IMG/VR virus record: IMGVR_UViG_3300044614_000912
Location: 62,001-126,000 of that record
Strand: one strand, 5' to 3'
Source of the DNA: a virus
Length of the DNA stretch: 64,000 nt
In this document: positions 37,201 through 44,034 of the stretch, one piece after another
Layout of the letters: each line of letters begins with the position of its first letter
How positions within the stretch are numbered: the stretch's first letter is position 1
Translations under genes and position numbers: made by a program
The notes under the pieces: model-generated
Databases searched by the model: none
Told to the model about the DNA's origin: nothing
Seen by the model: the letters and a program-made list of their open reading frames with translations, nothing else

Positions 37201-38435
37201 GACTCCGCTAATTTAATAAGAGCAGATGCTAGGGATAGTGCGGTATTAGCAAAAGCTTGGAATGTAGATGTTTCTGTTATACTACGAACTAAAGCCAAAA
37301 ATTCTTCTTTGACTTTCATAATTCTGATAGCTAATGCGGCTTGTGCCGACGCAGCATCTGCACTTAAAGAATTACTTGCTTTGGTAGCAACATTCAATGC
37401 CGCTTGGGCAGTAGAGAATTGTTGTAGTAATGGTAGAACTTTACCAATCTGACGGAATCCGCCAAGTTCTTCTGCAATCTTGATAAATGTAATATCTCTG
37501 TCGCCAAGTCCCTTTAAGCCTTCGCTTAGTCTACGAATAGCCTCATAAGGACCGACGAACTTGCCCTCAAGATCAACAAGTTCAACGCCAAATTGTTTTA
37601 AGAATTCAATAGTTTTGGGACGCTGAATACGAGTAAAAATGGTACGCAAGCCAGTACCAATACTTTCAGCACTTTCTCGCGTTGTGGCTCTAACGCTTGT
37701 AAATAGCGCAAGCAATTCATTTAAGCTACCACCAGAAGATTTAAAAACACCACCAGTTCTACGAACAACGTCAATTAAGTCACTAGCTTCTACAGCAAAT
37801 GCGCCAGCGACAGCATTGATAGAACCAAGTTGTTTTTCTAAAGCTCCAACGCCTTCTTGGAACTGTGCTAAAATAGCAATAGCTCCTTCTGCCGTTTCAG
37901 TAATACTATCAAAGTTAGGAGCAAGGGCAGCTTTTGCTAAAGCATTAAGAGCTACTTTAGTATCATTAGCAGAAAGACCAGCCTGTGCTAAAACTGTAGT
38001 TACTTCCAATAACGAATCTGATGAAACACCAAGACCGGTAGATAATCTAGTAATTTCATTAGTCAAGTCCCTCAATTGACTAACACTTTTACCAGTTACC
38101 TGAGAAACTTTGATCAATTGTCTTTCAAAGTTAATAGCGGTTTGTACAGCATCTCCAAGAGTGCTAGTAAATAAACCTACCGCTCTGGTGGCAATAGAGA
38201 ATGCAGCAAAACGACGAACGGATACAGCAAATGCTCGTCCCATCCTTTCAGCCGCTGTTGTGGCTTGATTGACGTTCTGAGTTACTTGCTGTATCTGTCG
38301 TTGTGCTTGTGCAGAACCTTGAACTTGTAGATTAACAGTTACGCCATTTAACTGATTTTGTATCTGGCGAACTACTTGTGCTACATTGTTAGGTGCTTGT
38401 AATTGTAATTGTGCAGTTAGTACGAATCTGGACAT
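31242..38435 (-). CDS. Tail tape measure protein (2,397 residues)
   Basis: The tape measure sets tail length and is ejected ahead of the DNA. Residues 40-430 match the TP901-type core (NFERQLIKVSQVTGKSVSQL, LAQAGLSANDTKVALNALA, VVRRTGGVFKSSGGSLNEL). Three GG..TDTVPAMLxPGEFVV repeats lie near residues 455-505, 975-1,015 and 2,220-2,265. Between the first two is a PD-(D/E)XK-like segment: E721, D740 in NFDLP, and E770-x-K772 in AEVKRS. Then comes a HAD-like segment: D855-x-D857-x-T859, S926, K957. Gly-rich hydrophobic stretches (ILAGAAIGSLVPGVGTLIGG) near 1,400 could cross the host membrane. Long Ala/Gln/Glu-rich coiled coils fill 1,500-2,200. At about 1.5 angstrom per helical residue the upper bound is roughly 0.36 micrometre of tail. 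Confidence 0.93.
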   Translation of the reverse strand: MSRFVLTAQLQLQAPNNVAQVVRQIQNQLNGVTVNLQVQGSAQAQRQIQQVTQNVNQATTAAERMGRAFAVSVRRFAAFSIATRAVGLFTSTLGDAVQTAINFERQLIKVSQVTGKSVSQLRDLTNEITRLSTGLGVSSDSLLEVTTVLAQAGLSANDTKVALNALAKAALAPNFDSITETAEGAIAILAQFQEGVGALEKQLGSINAVAGAFAVEASDLIDVVRRTGGVFKSSGGSLNELLALFTSVRATTRESAESIGTGLRTIFTRIQRPKTIEFLKQFGVELVDLEGKFVGPYEAIRRLSEGLKGLGDRDITFIKIAEELGGFRQIGKVLPLLQQFSTAQAALNVATKASNSLSADAASAQAALAIRIMKVKEEFLALVRSITETSTFQAFANTALSLASALIKLAESIKPLIPLLGAMAAIKLTRGIGGFLGGVGGGLASGRTFNKGGKVHKFARGGMVPGTGNSDTVPAMLQPGEFVIRKSSVNRLGAGNLAAMNENRFKEGGPMTTAQKIAAARAQTAAGNKKEPQSLVSGTIKNAGKTSETIETSRMRKGVSKFGQTPVFRPVPNQIGAFVLDPPKSTDDFYKAGNTQFNLSPNSKLYKSILKTYGGADAAVPGSTKDKMAPMPAILEGASYPLFYPGLKDVKKSKQFSGIVSKATTRGFQKSLNYAVSEIQSKNLLSADPAFIGNPSLIGNALQNMVSDTNLRASLEGYLFEGIISSITGAKTAGGRANFDLPYGSLPDDVQNLQSMFGQDARISKLLKAEVKRSKSLLTGSDGLSKKIQNDININRLEGIKLVRKQFGGLIQKFAAGGMAKAPLIDDIINASGTMMPRPSSAIAALIKAGGGAIDIDRTLKRTIGDKAYGMAKTSGQQSAALNKYFRDPKARLKDVTSAPLTVFGKELQTAIKSGQLQPGRLSIISKSQRVPGVAEYLSRLFGIPLANMIFTQGGSKQPAMDALRAKGPRSTRVARFAAGGGVGTDTVPALLTPGEFVVNRASAQSIGYGNLNRMNKVGKYANGGIVQRFATGTAATGVRPSPVSGSGNGGNFIPLDALTQQAEDLVNAQGQQKRSIMESVSANKMFAASMTVGLMQSMLPALDENSGAIVRMSHGLLGVVSTLTTVGFALEAFGVALNVQTMTQFLSGASSLTQTLGNLSGQFSGVGKIIGNIGGRLGGIGGKIAGGVGKALPSLSSAANVAGSAFSGGMKNQAGLFSAVKSGAIGNNPFVNMGGSMGRGATMSSMSGASGFQKFVAKTSGRAGTAFGDLSKGFNAGMKGVGLPSKVGANPFASMGGSMGQKAMAGSISNVGVASFGKAVGTITKGLNAFAGPLLAVEVGLMAASSAVNSYFDYQNQANKAIQEGNIGKASENSVNVAAQESIDSFGSSAILAGAAIGSLVPGVGTLIGGIAGAGVALATKFLPSIEKAIFGTDYVNRAFIGLGQAFGGNTYDSIKDLASAQAQAVKTQKAFEQGQKDASSALEDLQNGTISAGEALAKISNVQASRQAMQTANEKAVESNKGNKSGAVGGFLRGTARVATLGLAGYFGLESGKQRNERIDKENAGLIKQNAEAERKAFDISRPVVNESMKRGIAQGMTREQIDAQLGANSPGAMRSRMSQLRIKASEADTAGNKDEANAFREQAAVLEEQARELDKSFENLQKEAERTRKAFEAMDLGMQDVQGASAAAALGITNYIAAQQAGNIPLQQSLATLEASVTSAAQGISDADFDAALGDAEATLRRFGANDKQIDKFKGNLKSINEVQKNSATIFEQTKSDLKGRLSSGSAEDRRKAFKDILGKNLAAQTDAAGNRKYDDDTIKRLQAQADTLSEDQLNALGEGNFGVFSEVMGDFGKKVLEQVNGPLNDAIKIQEQLNQLTKNRIEAERNLMSAQQEALNVQMEARDIEAKYGGKAVTPAERRANIVAQANVQATGIQGVDNLKTGSAAEITQRTQQIGARQQEIAGIRAAAASGDKEAQAKLAGEAGLQLEEEERRLNEAAKSQIQTTRDLIKAKEEELKTIEEKNKLEKQSMESLINGDIEKFFDQQAAVGATAAIATGNQDLMNAFGATALAGAYSDIERQKEAGVQEIYGQRIAGPGGLGEKAATAALSARGVQNPAAAQMLAGTTPEEEAVKSDIRALAGTMGPTADLQVQAAQSQLDAANIQLQAAQKKAEEAVSNTRDRGMAPEVKQSAEDERASRDAEAAGRGREPTMFRKGGTVYASRGIFVPRGTDTVPAMLTPGEFVVRREAVNRGNNLQLLQAMNNGLSGSAGASAGVQNFARGGKVQYLAGGGLLNGIVQNILGTDVISMLTKALTTFTSQMSDTIKSLQDTKFKITLDSTNVNVNFSGNSGMLAGLTQEARNEIAKIVSDKIKNTSVGSGGKLIENSSTMPKV

Positions 38436-38467
38436 AATTCCCTTTCACTAAAACTGCACACTATCCA

Positions 38468-39346
38468 TTAGCTAGCCGTGTGTTTGGTTCTTTTTTTGGG
38501 TTGATCTTCGGACTTTACTTCTTCCTTAGACTCTTCCTTTATATCATTAACATATTCCACGGTTGGTACGTAATTTCCAAACTCGTCTAGTGGATTACCG
38601 TCCCTATCTACACGTTGACCTTCGGTATTGATATAGTATCCACTCTTGTCTATTCTTCTACCGTCTAAGTCAACTGTTTCTCCCTTGTCGTTGACAAGAC
38701 TAAGGTTGTCATCAACAAGTTTGAACATTTTAAGGAACTTATTTTCTGGTAATTTAGCTTCGAAATCCTTATCTACAGCATATAGCATAGATGCTAGAGC
38801 GGTAGCAGCCGCGAAGCCTATTTCACCATCAGCATTTTCTCTATAGTCATCCAAGTCTTTATACACTTTCTGTCCATTTTCATAAAATGTGGAATTTGAT
38901 ACCAAAAAGTCGAATCGGGCATTGTCAGAAATGGCCTCTGCGGTATTCTGCTCTAGGCTCATTCTTTCTGCAATTAAGTCTCGTAATTCTGACCTTTTCA
39001 CTCTCATTTTAATAGCAATATCCTTGCCTTCTGAGGCTCTAAGTTTGCCATCCTTGTGAGTGCCGCTGACGAAAAGCTGCTTTTCTAGGTCACTAATTTC
39101 TTTTACAATTTTCTTCTGTTCCTCGTCTTTTCCGTCATTCCAGATATCTTGTTCTTTCATGAACTTTTCTAGTTCTTTTTTGGTCATAATGCCATCTCGT
39201 ACACAATCAGTCCAAGCTTTGGCACCAACCCTTTGAGCTTGGGACATAACAGCATTATTGGGGCGACGAATCAGAATTTTAACAGTTTCTTCTACACCAT
39301 CTCTGGTAACTTTAACATCAATCTTCTTTTCCTTGTCCTGTGACAT
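38468..39346 (-). CDS. Tail assembly chaperone-like protein, paralogue of the 349-residue gene
   Basis: A 292-residue acidic and charged protein. I chose the ATG at 39346 because AAGGAGG stands seven bases upstream; an in-frame ATG at 39409 would overlap the previous gene and lacks such a site. It shares two segments with the 349-residue protein at 39708-40757: DGIMTKKELEKFMKEQDIW with DGMMNEEEMNQWMMENDLW, and QNTAEAISDNARFDFLVSNSTF with QNTAEGYATTEKVAWSIRNSTF. The C-terminal tail is charged (KEESKEEVKSEDQPKK). Location just before the tape measure gene is where tail assembly chaperones lie; that role is inferred. Confidence 0.65.
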   Translation of the reverse strand: MSQDKEKKIDVKVTRDGVEETVKILIRRPNNAVMSQAQRVGAKAWTDCVRDGIMTKKELEKFMKEQDIWNDGKDEEQKKIVKEISDLEKQLFVSGTHKDGKLRASEGKDIAIKMRVKRSELRDLIAERMSLEQNTAEAISDNARFDFLVSNSTFYENGQKVYKDLDDYRENADGEIGFAAATALASMLYAVDKDFEAKLPENKFLKMFKLVDDNLSLVNDKGETVDLDGRRIDKSGYYINTEGQRVDRDGNPLDEFGNYVPTVEYVNDIKEESKEEVKSEDQPKKRTKHTAS

Positions 39347-39357
39347 GGGTTTCCTCC

Positions 39358-39708
39358 TTAGTTCTTTGGTTGTTGGATAACGGGCATTTTGATCGAATAT
39401 CTTAACCACTCAACATCATATTGGGCTAATTCAGCATCAATATTTCGTGCTTGGTTATTTCCTTTGTCTAATATATCTGAACGAATTTTATTATATAGAT
39501 TCTTCATAGCCTCTTGTTCTTTGGTCAACTTGCCGTCTGGGCTATTCCATAAAAATCCAAAATTTTCTTCGATTGTGCTTAAAGCTCCAATCATAGTGGT
39601 TTGAATTTTCTTTTTAAGAATTTTTGACAGTCTATCTTTAGAATCTGCCTTATACTTTGTTTCTCTGAGTTTTTTATATTCTGAAACTTGTTGTTTGATA
39701 TCGTCCAT
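39358..39708 (-). CDS. Small helical protein in the chaperone region
   Basis: A 116-residue Lys/Glu/Gln-rich protein predicted to be mostly helical (DDIKQQVSEYKKLRETKYKA at the start, KEQEAMKNLYNKIRSDIL in the middle). It starts at a TAATG overlap with the previous stop and has AGGAGGA upstream. It lies between two paralogous chaperone-like genes and may be part of the same tape measure loading complex. No family recognised. Confidence 0.6.
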   Translation of the reverse strand: MDDIKQQVSEYKKLRETKYKADSKDRLSKILKKKIQTTMIGALSTIEENFGFLWNSPDGKLTKEQEAMKNLYNKIRSDILDKGNNQARNIDAELAQYDVEWLRYSIKMPVIQQPKN

Positions 39709-40757
39709 TATCGTCCTCCTTTAATGTTCCCTCTAAGCATATTTGTTTGTTCCATCTGAATCTTTTGTCTTTGATCTATAAAATCATGATCATTAACGGT
39801 GCCCTTCTGTTTTAGTGTTCCATCTCTTTGTTTCTTAACCATGTGAGAATGGATACTATTTACACTATTTATTCTATCGGCGTCTTTCTTACTATTAGCT
39901 ACTACGAATACTTCTGAGGCATTTTTGATTTTACCATTCTTAGTTGATTCATTAATATCTTGTTCTGCTTTTTCTTGTTCCCTCTTCTTCGACTGTATTA
40001 TAAACCAACCATCTAGCATATCATCATCATCAATTACATCTTTGTTTGGACAATCCAATGATTCTTGAATATTATCATACATTTGGGACCAAATAATAAG
40101 ATTTTTCTGATTATACGTTAATTCTGAACTTTCTACATTATTAAAAAGTTTAATTTTGGTATTATCTTTAACTACCCATAGTGATTTCCATGGTTCATTT
40201 CTTGCCAATTCTCTGATTTGAGAATCATGTAGAAAAGATGCTTGCCATTCTTCTACAACATATGCTAATGTGTGATCTGAAAAATCATAGGGTTCATTAT
40301 TCAAAAATGTTGAATTCCTAATTGACCATGCTACTTTTTCAGTGGTAGCATATCCTTCTGCCGTATTTTGATGATATGTATGTTTCTTAGAGAGATGAGT
40401 AGCGAATTGCGATTCACCGGCTCTGAGATATAGTCTAATACGCTCTTTTAATATATCGTTGTTTCTAGCATTATATATCTCAATTTTTAATCTCTCCAAG
40501 TCTTTTTTGAATCCTTCTGATTGTTCTTCATCTTCTTCTGTCCACAGGTCATTTTCCATCATCCATTGGTTCATTTCTTCTTCATTCATCATACCATCAA
40601 TATATGCTTGTTGATAAGCTTGTTGATAAACATCTGCTGCTTCGAAAGCTTGATCTATAGTAAGTGGTCTAATCACTAAGGAGCAATCGTCAGTTTTTAC
40701 AAATGTATTTCCTGTTCTTATCATAGCAATAAAAAACTCCCGCTCATGTTGTTTCAT
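39708..40757 (-). CDS. Tail assembly chaperone-like protein (349 residues)
   Basis: A 349-residue acidic, helical protein following the tail tube gene. It starts MKQHEREFF and has LVIRPLTIDQAFEAADVYQQ, then the acidic DGMMNEEEMNQWMMENDLW segment and QNTAEGYATTEKVAW...NSTF that are shared with the 292-residue gene. The C terminus (NMLRGNIKGGR) is basic. Tail assembly chaperones coat the tape measure and recruit tube protein. The usual siphovirus pair made by frameshift is replaced here by separate genes, as far as I see. The start codon lies in the loop of a terminator-like hairpin (40731-40777). Confidence 0.65.
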   Translation of the reverse strand: MKQHEREFFIAMIRTGNTFVKTDDCSLVIRPLTIDQAFEAADVYQQAYQQAYIDGMMNEEEMNQWMMENDLWTEEDEEQSEGFKKDLERLKIEIYNARNNDILKERIRLYLRAGESQFATHLSKKHTYHQNTAEGYATTEKVAWSIRNSTFLNNEPYDFSDHTLAYVVEEWQASFLHDSQIRELARNEPWKSLWVVKDNTKIKLFNNVESSELTYNQKNLIIWSQMYDNIQESLDCPNKDVIDDDDMLDGWFIIQSKKREQEKAEQDINESTKNGKIKNASEVFVVANSKKDADRINSVNSIHSHMVKKQRDGTLKQKGTVNDHDFIDQRQKIQMEQTNMLRGNIKGGR

Positions 40758-40777
40758 AAAAACCTCATGGCGGGAGT
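40731..40777 (-). terminator. Terminator-like hairpin over the start of the chaperone gene
   Basis: On the minus strand ACTCCCGC (40777-40770) pairs with GCGGGAGT (40743-40736), extended by four more pairs past a one-base bulge, and is followed by TTTTT. The loop holds the GAGG ribosome site and the ATG at 40757; the U run encodes Phe-Phe of the chaperone. It could act as a leaky terminator after the abundant tail tube gene, or hide the start site. Confidence 0.55.
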
Positions 40778-40817
40778 CTATTATTTTGTTTCCTTTAAAA
40801 TCCTAGTAAACTAATTT

Positions 40818-40854
40818 GGTCTAAAGATACTTGTTATCAAGTATTATTTGGACC
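40818..40854 (-). promoter_or_regulatory. Stable hairpin at the 3' end of the tail tube gene
   Basis: A 37-base inverted repeat: seven pairs (ATACTTG/CAAGTAT) topped by a TTAT loop, an internal loop, then eight pairs ending GGTC/GACC. It begins in the last codons of the tail tube gene and covers its TGA. No U run follows, so it is not a terminator by itself. It may protect or mark an mRNA end. Confidence 0.5.
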
Positions 40855-41889
40855 TGTTACTGTCATATCATTGAAGGTTGAAAAACTATACGTCATAGCG
40901 GCGTTACCACCACCAGCGTCAGCACCACCATATGTTACAGATGATAATCTATTCTTGATTCCTAGATCAAATATAGTACCGTCTTGTAGAACAATCTTAA
41001 TGGTTTCTTCTGTAGTATTGTTTCCCTCGTCAACTGTTCCAACATATGAAGACTTACCTTCTTCATAGGCTGAAACAAAGTCTCCAGATACAGCAATAAC
41101 TTCGATTTCACATGTTACTTCTACGGGGAAGTTAGGCGCACGATAATAAGGAGCTTTTCTACCTAGTTCTAGGATATTTTCACGACCAGCATCTGTGCTA
41201 ATACTAATATTCTGAATGTGAGCTTTTGGTGTACTTGTGCCAGAATCCCAATTATTTCCGGCATTAGCATTTTGTGCAACGCCATAGATACTTTGCGGTA
41301 GAATAGACGAGGCCATAAGCACATTTTCTCTACGCTGAATACCGCCCTTGTATGAGCCAGATTGAAGATTCTTGGGTGTATCACCACCATATTTGAATCC
41401 AGCAGCATTTGTACTTGTAAATTTATTAGTAGCGTCCCACACCTTGTGATTACCAACTAGGGTAATAGACTCTGTGCAGTTTCCTTCAACTGGCAATGTA
41501 TAACTTATTGAATTAATATACATGCCCGACATATATACTTGAACATCTGGAGCGCCGCTAACAGAATCTTTATCGTCTGGATAAATTGCTAGAACGGCAT
41601 TGCATCGCTGCTTGGTTCTATTAACTAAGGTGTCACCAGAAGCACCCTGAGTTGCTAGCTTATAAGCTAATGGATAACCGTCGAGAACTCTTTCGATGGT
41701 TACTTCAACGTCCGGTAAACCTTCTATATTTTCATAGATAGAGATTTGACCAAGTTCGAATGCTTGCTCTAAATTGAATGTTGTGTTTACGCCAACACTC
41801 TGAACGCCATGAAGCTCTGTAAAAGTAGTTGTACCAAATTGGCCTAGAGCTACGGCTTGGCAGGCGTAGAAAATTCTATTATTTGCCAT
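40837..41889 (-). CDS. Putative major tail tube protein
   Basis: A 350-residue protein with the profile of a tail tube subunit. It starts MANNRIFYACQAVALGQFG, then GVQSVGVNTTFNLEQAFELGQISIYE and LPDVEVTIERVLDG, then strands ISYTLPVEGNCTESITLVG and FPVEVTCEIEVIAVSGD. The two-sided beta-barrel pattern with an inserted loop, and the location between neck genes and chaperones/tape measure, fit. It has its own promoter-like motif (41931-41941) and is followed by two hairpins, as expected for a high-copy product. The call is from context plus fold pattern. Confidence 0.7.
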   Translation of the reverse strand: MANNRIFYACQAVALGQFGTTTFTELHGVQSVGVNTTFNLEQAFELGQISIYENIEGLPDVEVTIERVLDGYPLAYKLATQGASGDTLVNRTKQRCNAVLAIYPDDKDSVSGAPDVQVYMSGMYINSISYTLPVEGNCTESITLVGNHKVWDATNKFTSTNAAGFKYGGDTPKNLQSGSYKGGIQRRENVLMASSILPQSIYGVAQNANAGNNWDSGTSTPKAHIQNISISTDAGRENILELGRKAPYYRAPNFPVEVTCEIEVIAVSGDFVSAYEEGKSSYVGTVDEGNNTTEETIKIVLQDGTIFDLGIKNRLSSVTYGGADAGGGNAAMTYSFSTFNDMTVTGPNNT

Positions 41890-41930
41890 TATATCGCTCT
41901 CCTATTAAGTTGAGGGAAACTCTAATTAGA

Positions 41931-41941
41931 TATACACGAAA
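41931..41941 (-). promoter_or_regulatory. Late promoter candidate TTTCGTGTATA (tail tube)
   Basis: TTTCGTGTATA on the minus strand directly after the stop of the 324-residue gene, 41 bases before the ATG at 41889. It is identical over 11 bases to the motif at 9233-9243, and in both cases the motif starts within a few bases of the preceding TAA. Confidence 0.65.
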
Positions 41942-41942
41942 A

Positions 41943-42917
41943 TTATAATGTAGTCTCAATCGTTTCTGCGGTCATTTTAACGATACCAGCGTAGAAATTA
42001 CTATTTATTAGGTCCATACCTTGTACTGTAGAATTTTTAAGTCTCACGCCTCCACGATAGTAATTTTCAATTAAATCGGGGTATCTTAATGCTCCAGAAA
42101 CTGGAACTCCCATATGGTCCAGCGGAAAAGCTCCGCTATTTCCTATCATATTACTATTAAACATTTTGATGGTTTTTTCATTTTGTAAAGAGACTATATC
42201 TACTAGCTTATTTCTAGTAAATTCGTCTTCTGCAAGGCAATGGAACAGTATATCTGTTTCCACATATTGACCACCTCCCAGTTGATAGCCTCTTAAAGTC
42301 CTTCTAGGAACTACTTCTATGGCTATAGCCGGTAATTGTACCCTATCTTCTGGAGGAACATTGAATTCGCCATTGGTCTTATTATTAAAACTCACTGGTA
42401 AATCTAGAGTTCTATATTGTATTTCTCTAATCCAAGGTAAACTATTAGCATAAATTATGTTAATATATTTATAGCTATATTCTGCTTGCACTTTCGCTCC
42501 GCTTGGTATTCCACTATTAAATATCACGCGACCATTAAAATAGTCTATTTTATGACCATATGATCCAGCGGTATCGGAGGGGTAAAACTGATCATTAACA
42601 TAAATGCCAGAAATACCGGGAATAGCAGGATTATTTCCAACAATAGGGGCAGGAATATAACTAACTCCACTTTGCCAAACCCAATTTTGTCTGAAGCCTT
42701 CCCAAATAGTACCAGATGGATAAGAAGTTACGGTAGACATTCTGAGTGAACTGTAATCGTGACCATCTGGCGATAATTCACCCAAGGATACATTCTGATA
42801 ATTACCCTTCTCTAATAAGGCCCAATCCAAAAATTCTACAATATTATCTTGCAACTCATTATTCAGAGTTGTATCAAAAACATTATTGAATCCTTTTAAA
42901 TTGAGATAGTCTGCCAT
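41943..42917 (-). CDS. Neck / tail-completion protein candidate (324 residues)
   Basis: A 324-residue structural protein. It begins with a helical part (LNNELQDNIVEFLDWALLEKGNYQ) followed by beta-rich segments (GIYVNDQFYPSDTAG, KVQAEYSYKYINIIYANSL, IAIEVVPRRTLRGYQLG). The order neck, tube, chaperone, tape measure suggests a tail-terminator or tail-completion role. It is too short and lacks the pattern for a tail sheath. Overlaps the preceding gene by one base (TAATG). Function is inferred from position. Confidence 0.5.
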   Translation of the reverse strand: MADYLNLKGFNNVFDTTLNNELQDNIVEFLDWALLEKGNYQNVSLGELSPDGHDYSSLRMSTVTSYPSGTIWEGFRQNWVWQSGVSYIPAPIVGNNPAIPGISGIYVNDQFYPSDTAGSYGHKIDYFNGRVIFNSGIPSGAKVQAEYSYKYINIIYANSLPWIREIQYRTLDLPVSFNNKTNGEFNVPPEDRVQLPAIAIEVVPRRTLRGYQLGGGQYVETDILFHCLAEDEFTRNKLVDIVSLQNEKTIKMFNSNMIGNSGAFPLDHMGVPVSGALRYPDLIENYYRGGVRLKNSTVQGMDLINSNFYAGIVKMTAETIETTL

Positions 42918-43549
42918 TATGAAAATACCTTAGATAGTAAATCTGATAGTTGTGATTCTACAAAGGGGTTGATAAAGGCTCTGGTAATAAAATTATCATC
43001 TTTAGTGCCTGCAAATTCTGGTGGAATACGAAATGCTCCACCTCCGATCATATTACCTAAACCGGATCGACCAAAACCAGTGGCGGGATTATACTGATAA
43101 TTAGCAACAATAATATTGTCACCTCTTAATAATAGCCAATCTAACCAGTGTAAGTCTCCACCTTGAAAAATTGTATGACCACCAGATAAACCTAATAAAT
43201 TTCCAAAAGTTGCTGGTTGAAATTGTAGCTCTAATCCGCCTTTTAGGTTTGTTGAATATTTAATAAATTTAACATTGGTAGCATCTACAACTGAACTAAT
43301 GATCGAATTAACAATGCTATTTGCATCTCCGGGTATACCAAATTGACCAACCAAAGAAGTCGGCGCTGTTGATCTTAATGATGCGATTTCTGGCTGAGAT
43401 TCGATCCAAGACGGTATGAGAGCTTTGACTTGGTTTAGGATTTTATTCTGTTCTCTGGTGATTATACCATTTATATGTTCTGCTATAGCGATATTGATAT
43501 TTTTTTCTATCTGAGCGGGAGAATCAAGAAGTCTAACTGAAATACTCAT
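42917..43549 (-). CDS. Neck protein candidate (210 residues)
   Basis: A 210-residue protein. The N-terminal helix pair (QIEKNINIAIAEHINGIITREQNKIL, cut here as two helices) and SWIESQPEIASL followed by a beta segment (VKFIKYSTNLKGGLELQFQP) are like HK97 gp10-type or related neck proteins. It precedes the 324-residue gene and overlaps the upstream gene by ATGA at 43549. A head-tail joining role is inferred from order; I cannot name a family. Confidence 0.5.
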   Translation of the reverse strand: MSISVRLLDSPAQIEKNINIAIAEHINGIITREQNKILNQVKALIPSWIESQPEIASLRSTAPTSLVGQFGIPGDANSIVNSIISSVVDATNVKFIKYSTNLKGGLELQFQPATFGNLLGLSGGHTIFQGGDLHWLDWLLLRGDNIIVANYQYNPATGFGRSGLGNMIGGGAFRIPPEFAGTKDDNFITRAFINPFVESQLSDLLSKVFS

Positions 43550-44031
43550 ACTCTACTCCATAAACAAGCAAAATATCTATCTTGTTTAAAACCGAATGTG
43601 GAGGGTTCTCCTAGTCTCTCGTATCTTAACTGTTTAATTTGACTAATAGCATCGTGAGCAATCAAAGATTTGGCTTGTAGAATATTATCTAAATCTGATA
43701 AATATCCAATAGTTTGTATTGTTCCATCTGGAACCTGTATATTACCGCCCACATTTATCCAACTTTTTGGATTATAGTAAACTTTGAGCTTTATGGGAGT
43801 TAAGACCTCAACTTCTTTGATAATTTTATTCTGTCTTTCGTAATCGCCACCACGTACTCTATGAGCATTAATAGAGTTTTTTTCTGGTATATTATTATTT
43901 ATTGGGGCAGGTTCAATTATTTCAATTTTGTTCAAAGAGACTAATTGACACACCACGCCAAAAGATTCAATTGTGGCATCGATGCCTTCATTATATTTAT
44001 CGAAAATAGCCTGCGGTATGTTGATAGTCAT
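43546..44031 (-). CDS. Head-tail joining protein candidate (161 residues)
   Basis: A 161-residue protein with beta-strand pattern (GVVCQLVSLNKIEIIEPAP, PIKLKVYYNPKSWIN, VPDGTIQTIGYLSDLD) and a C-terminal basic helix (QIKQLRYERLG). Size and place just before two neck-like genes resemble head-completion or stopper proteins of tailed phages. No definite family motif. It begins three bases after the upstream fibre gene stop. Confidence 0.5.
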   Translation of the reverse strand: MTINIPQAIFDKYNEGIDATIESFGVVCQLVSLNKIEIIEPAPINNNIPEKNSINAHRVRGGDYERQNKIIKEVEVLTPIKLKVYYNPKSWINVGGNIQVPDGTIQTIGYLSDLDNILQAKSLIAHDAISQIKQLRYERLGEPSTFGFKQDRYFACLWSRV

Positions 44032-44034
44032 TTA

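Noticed and set aside
38455-38461. GTGTGCA before the tape measure gene as another late promoter
   Set aside because: It breaks the TATA part of the motif and lies only 19 bases from the start, unlike the 35-50 of the five accepted sites.
41943-42917. Tail sheath protein
   Set aside because: Length of 324 residues and strand order do not fit a sheath, and no other sheath candidate lies near the tube gene.
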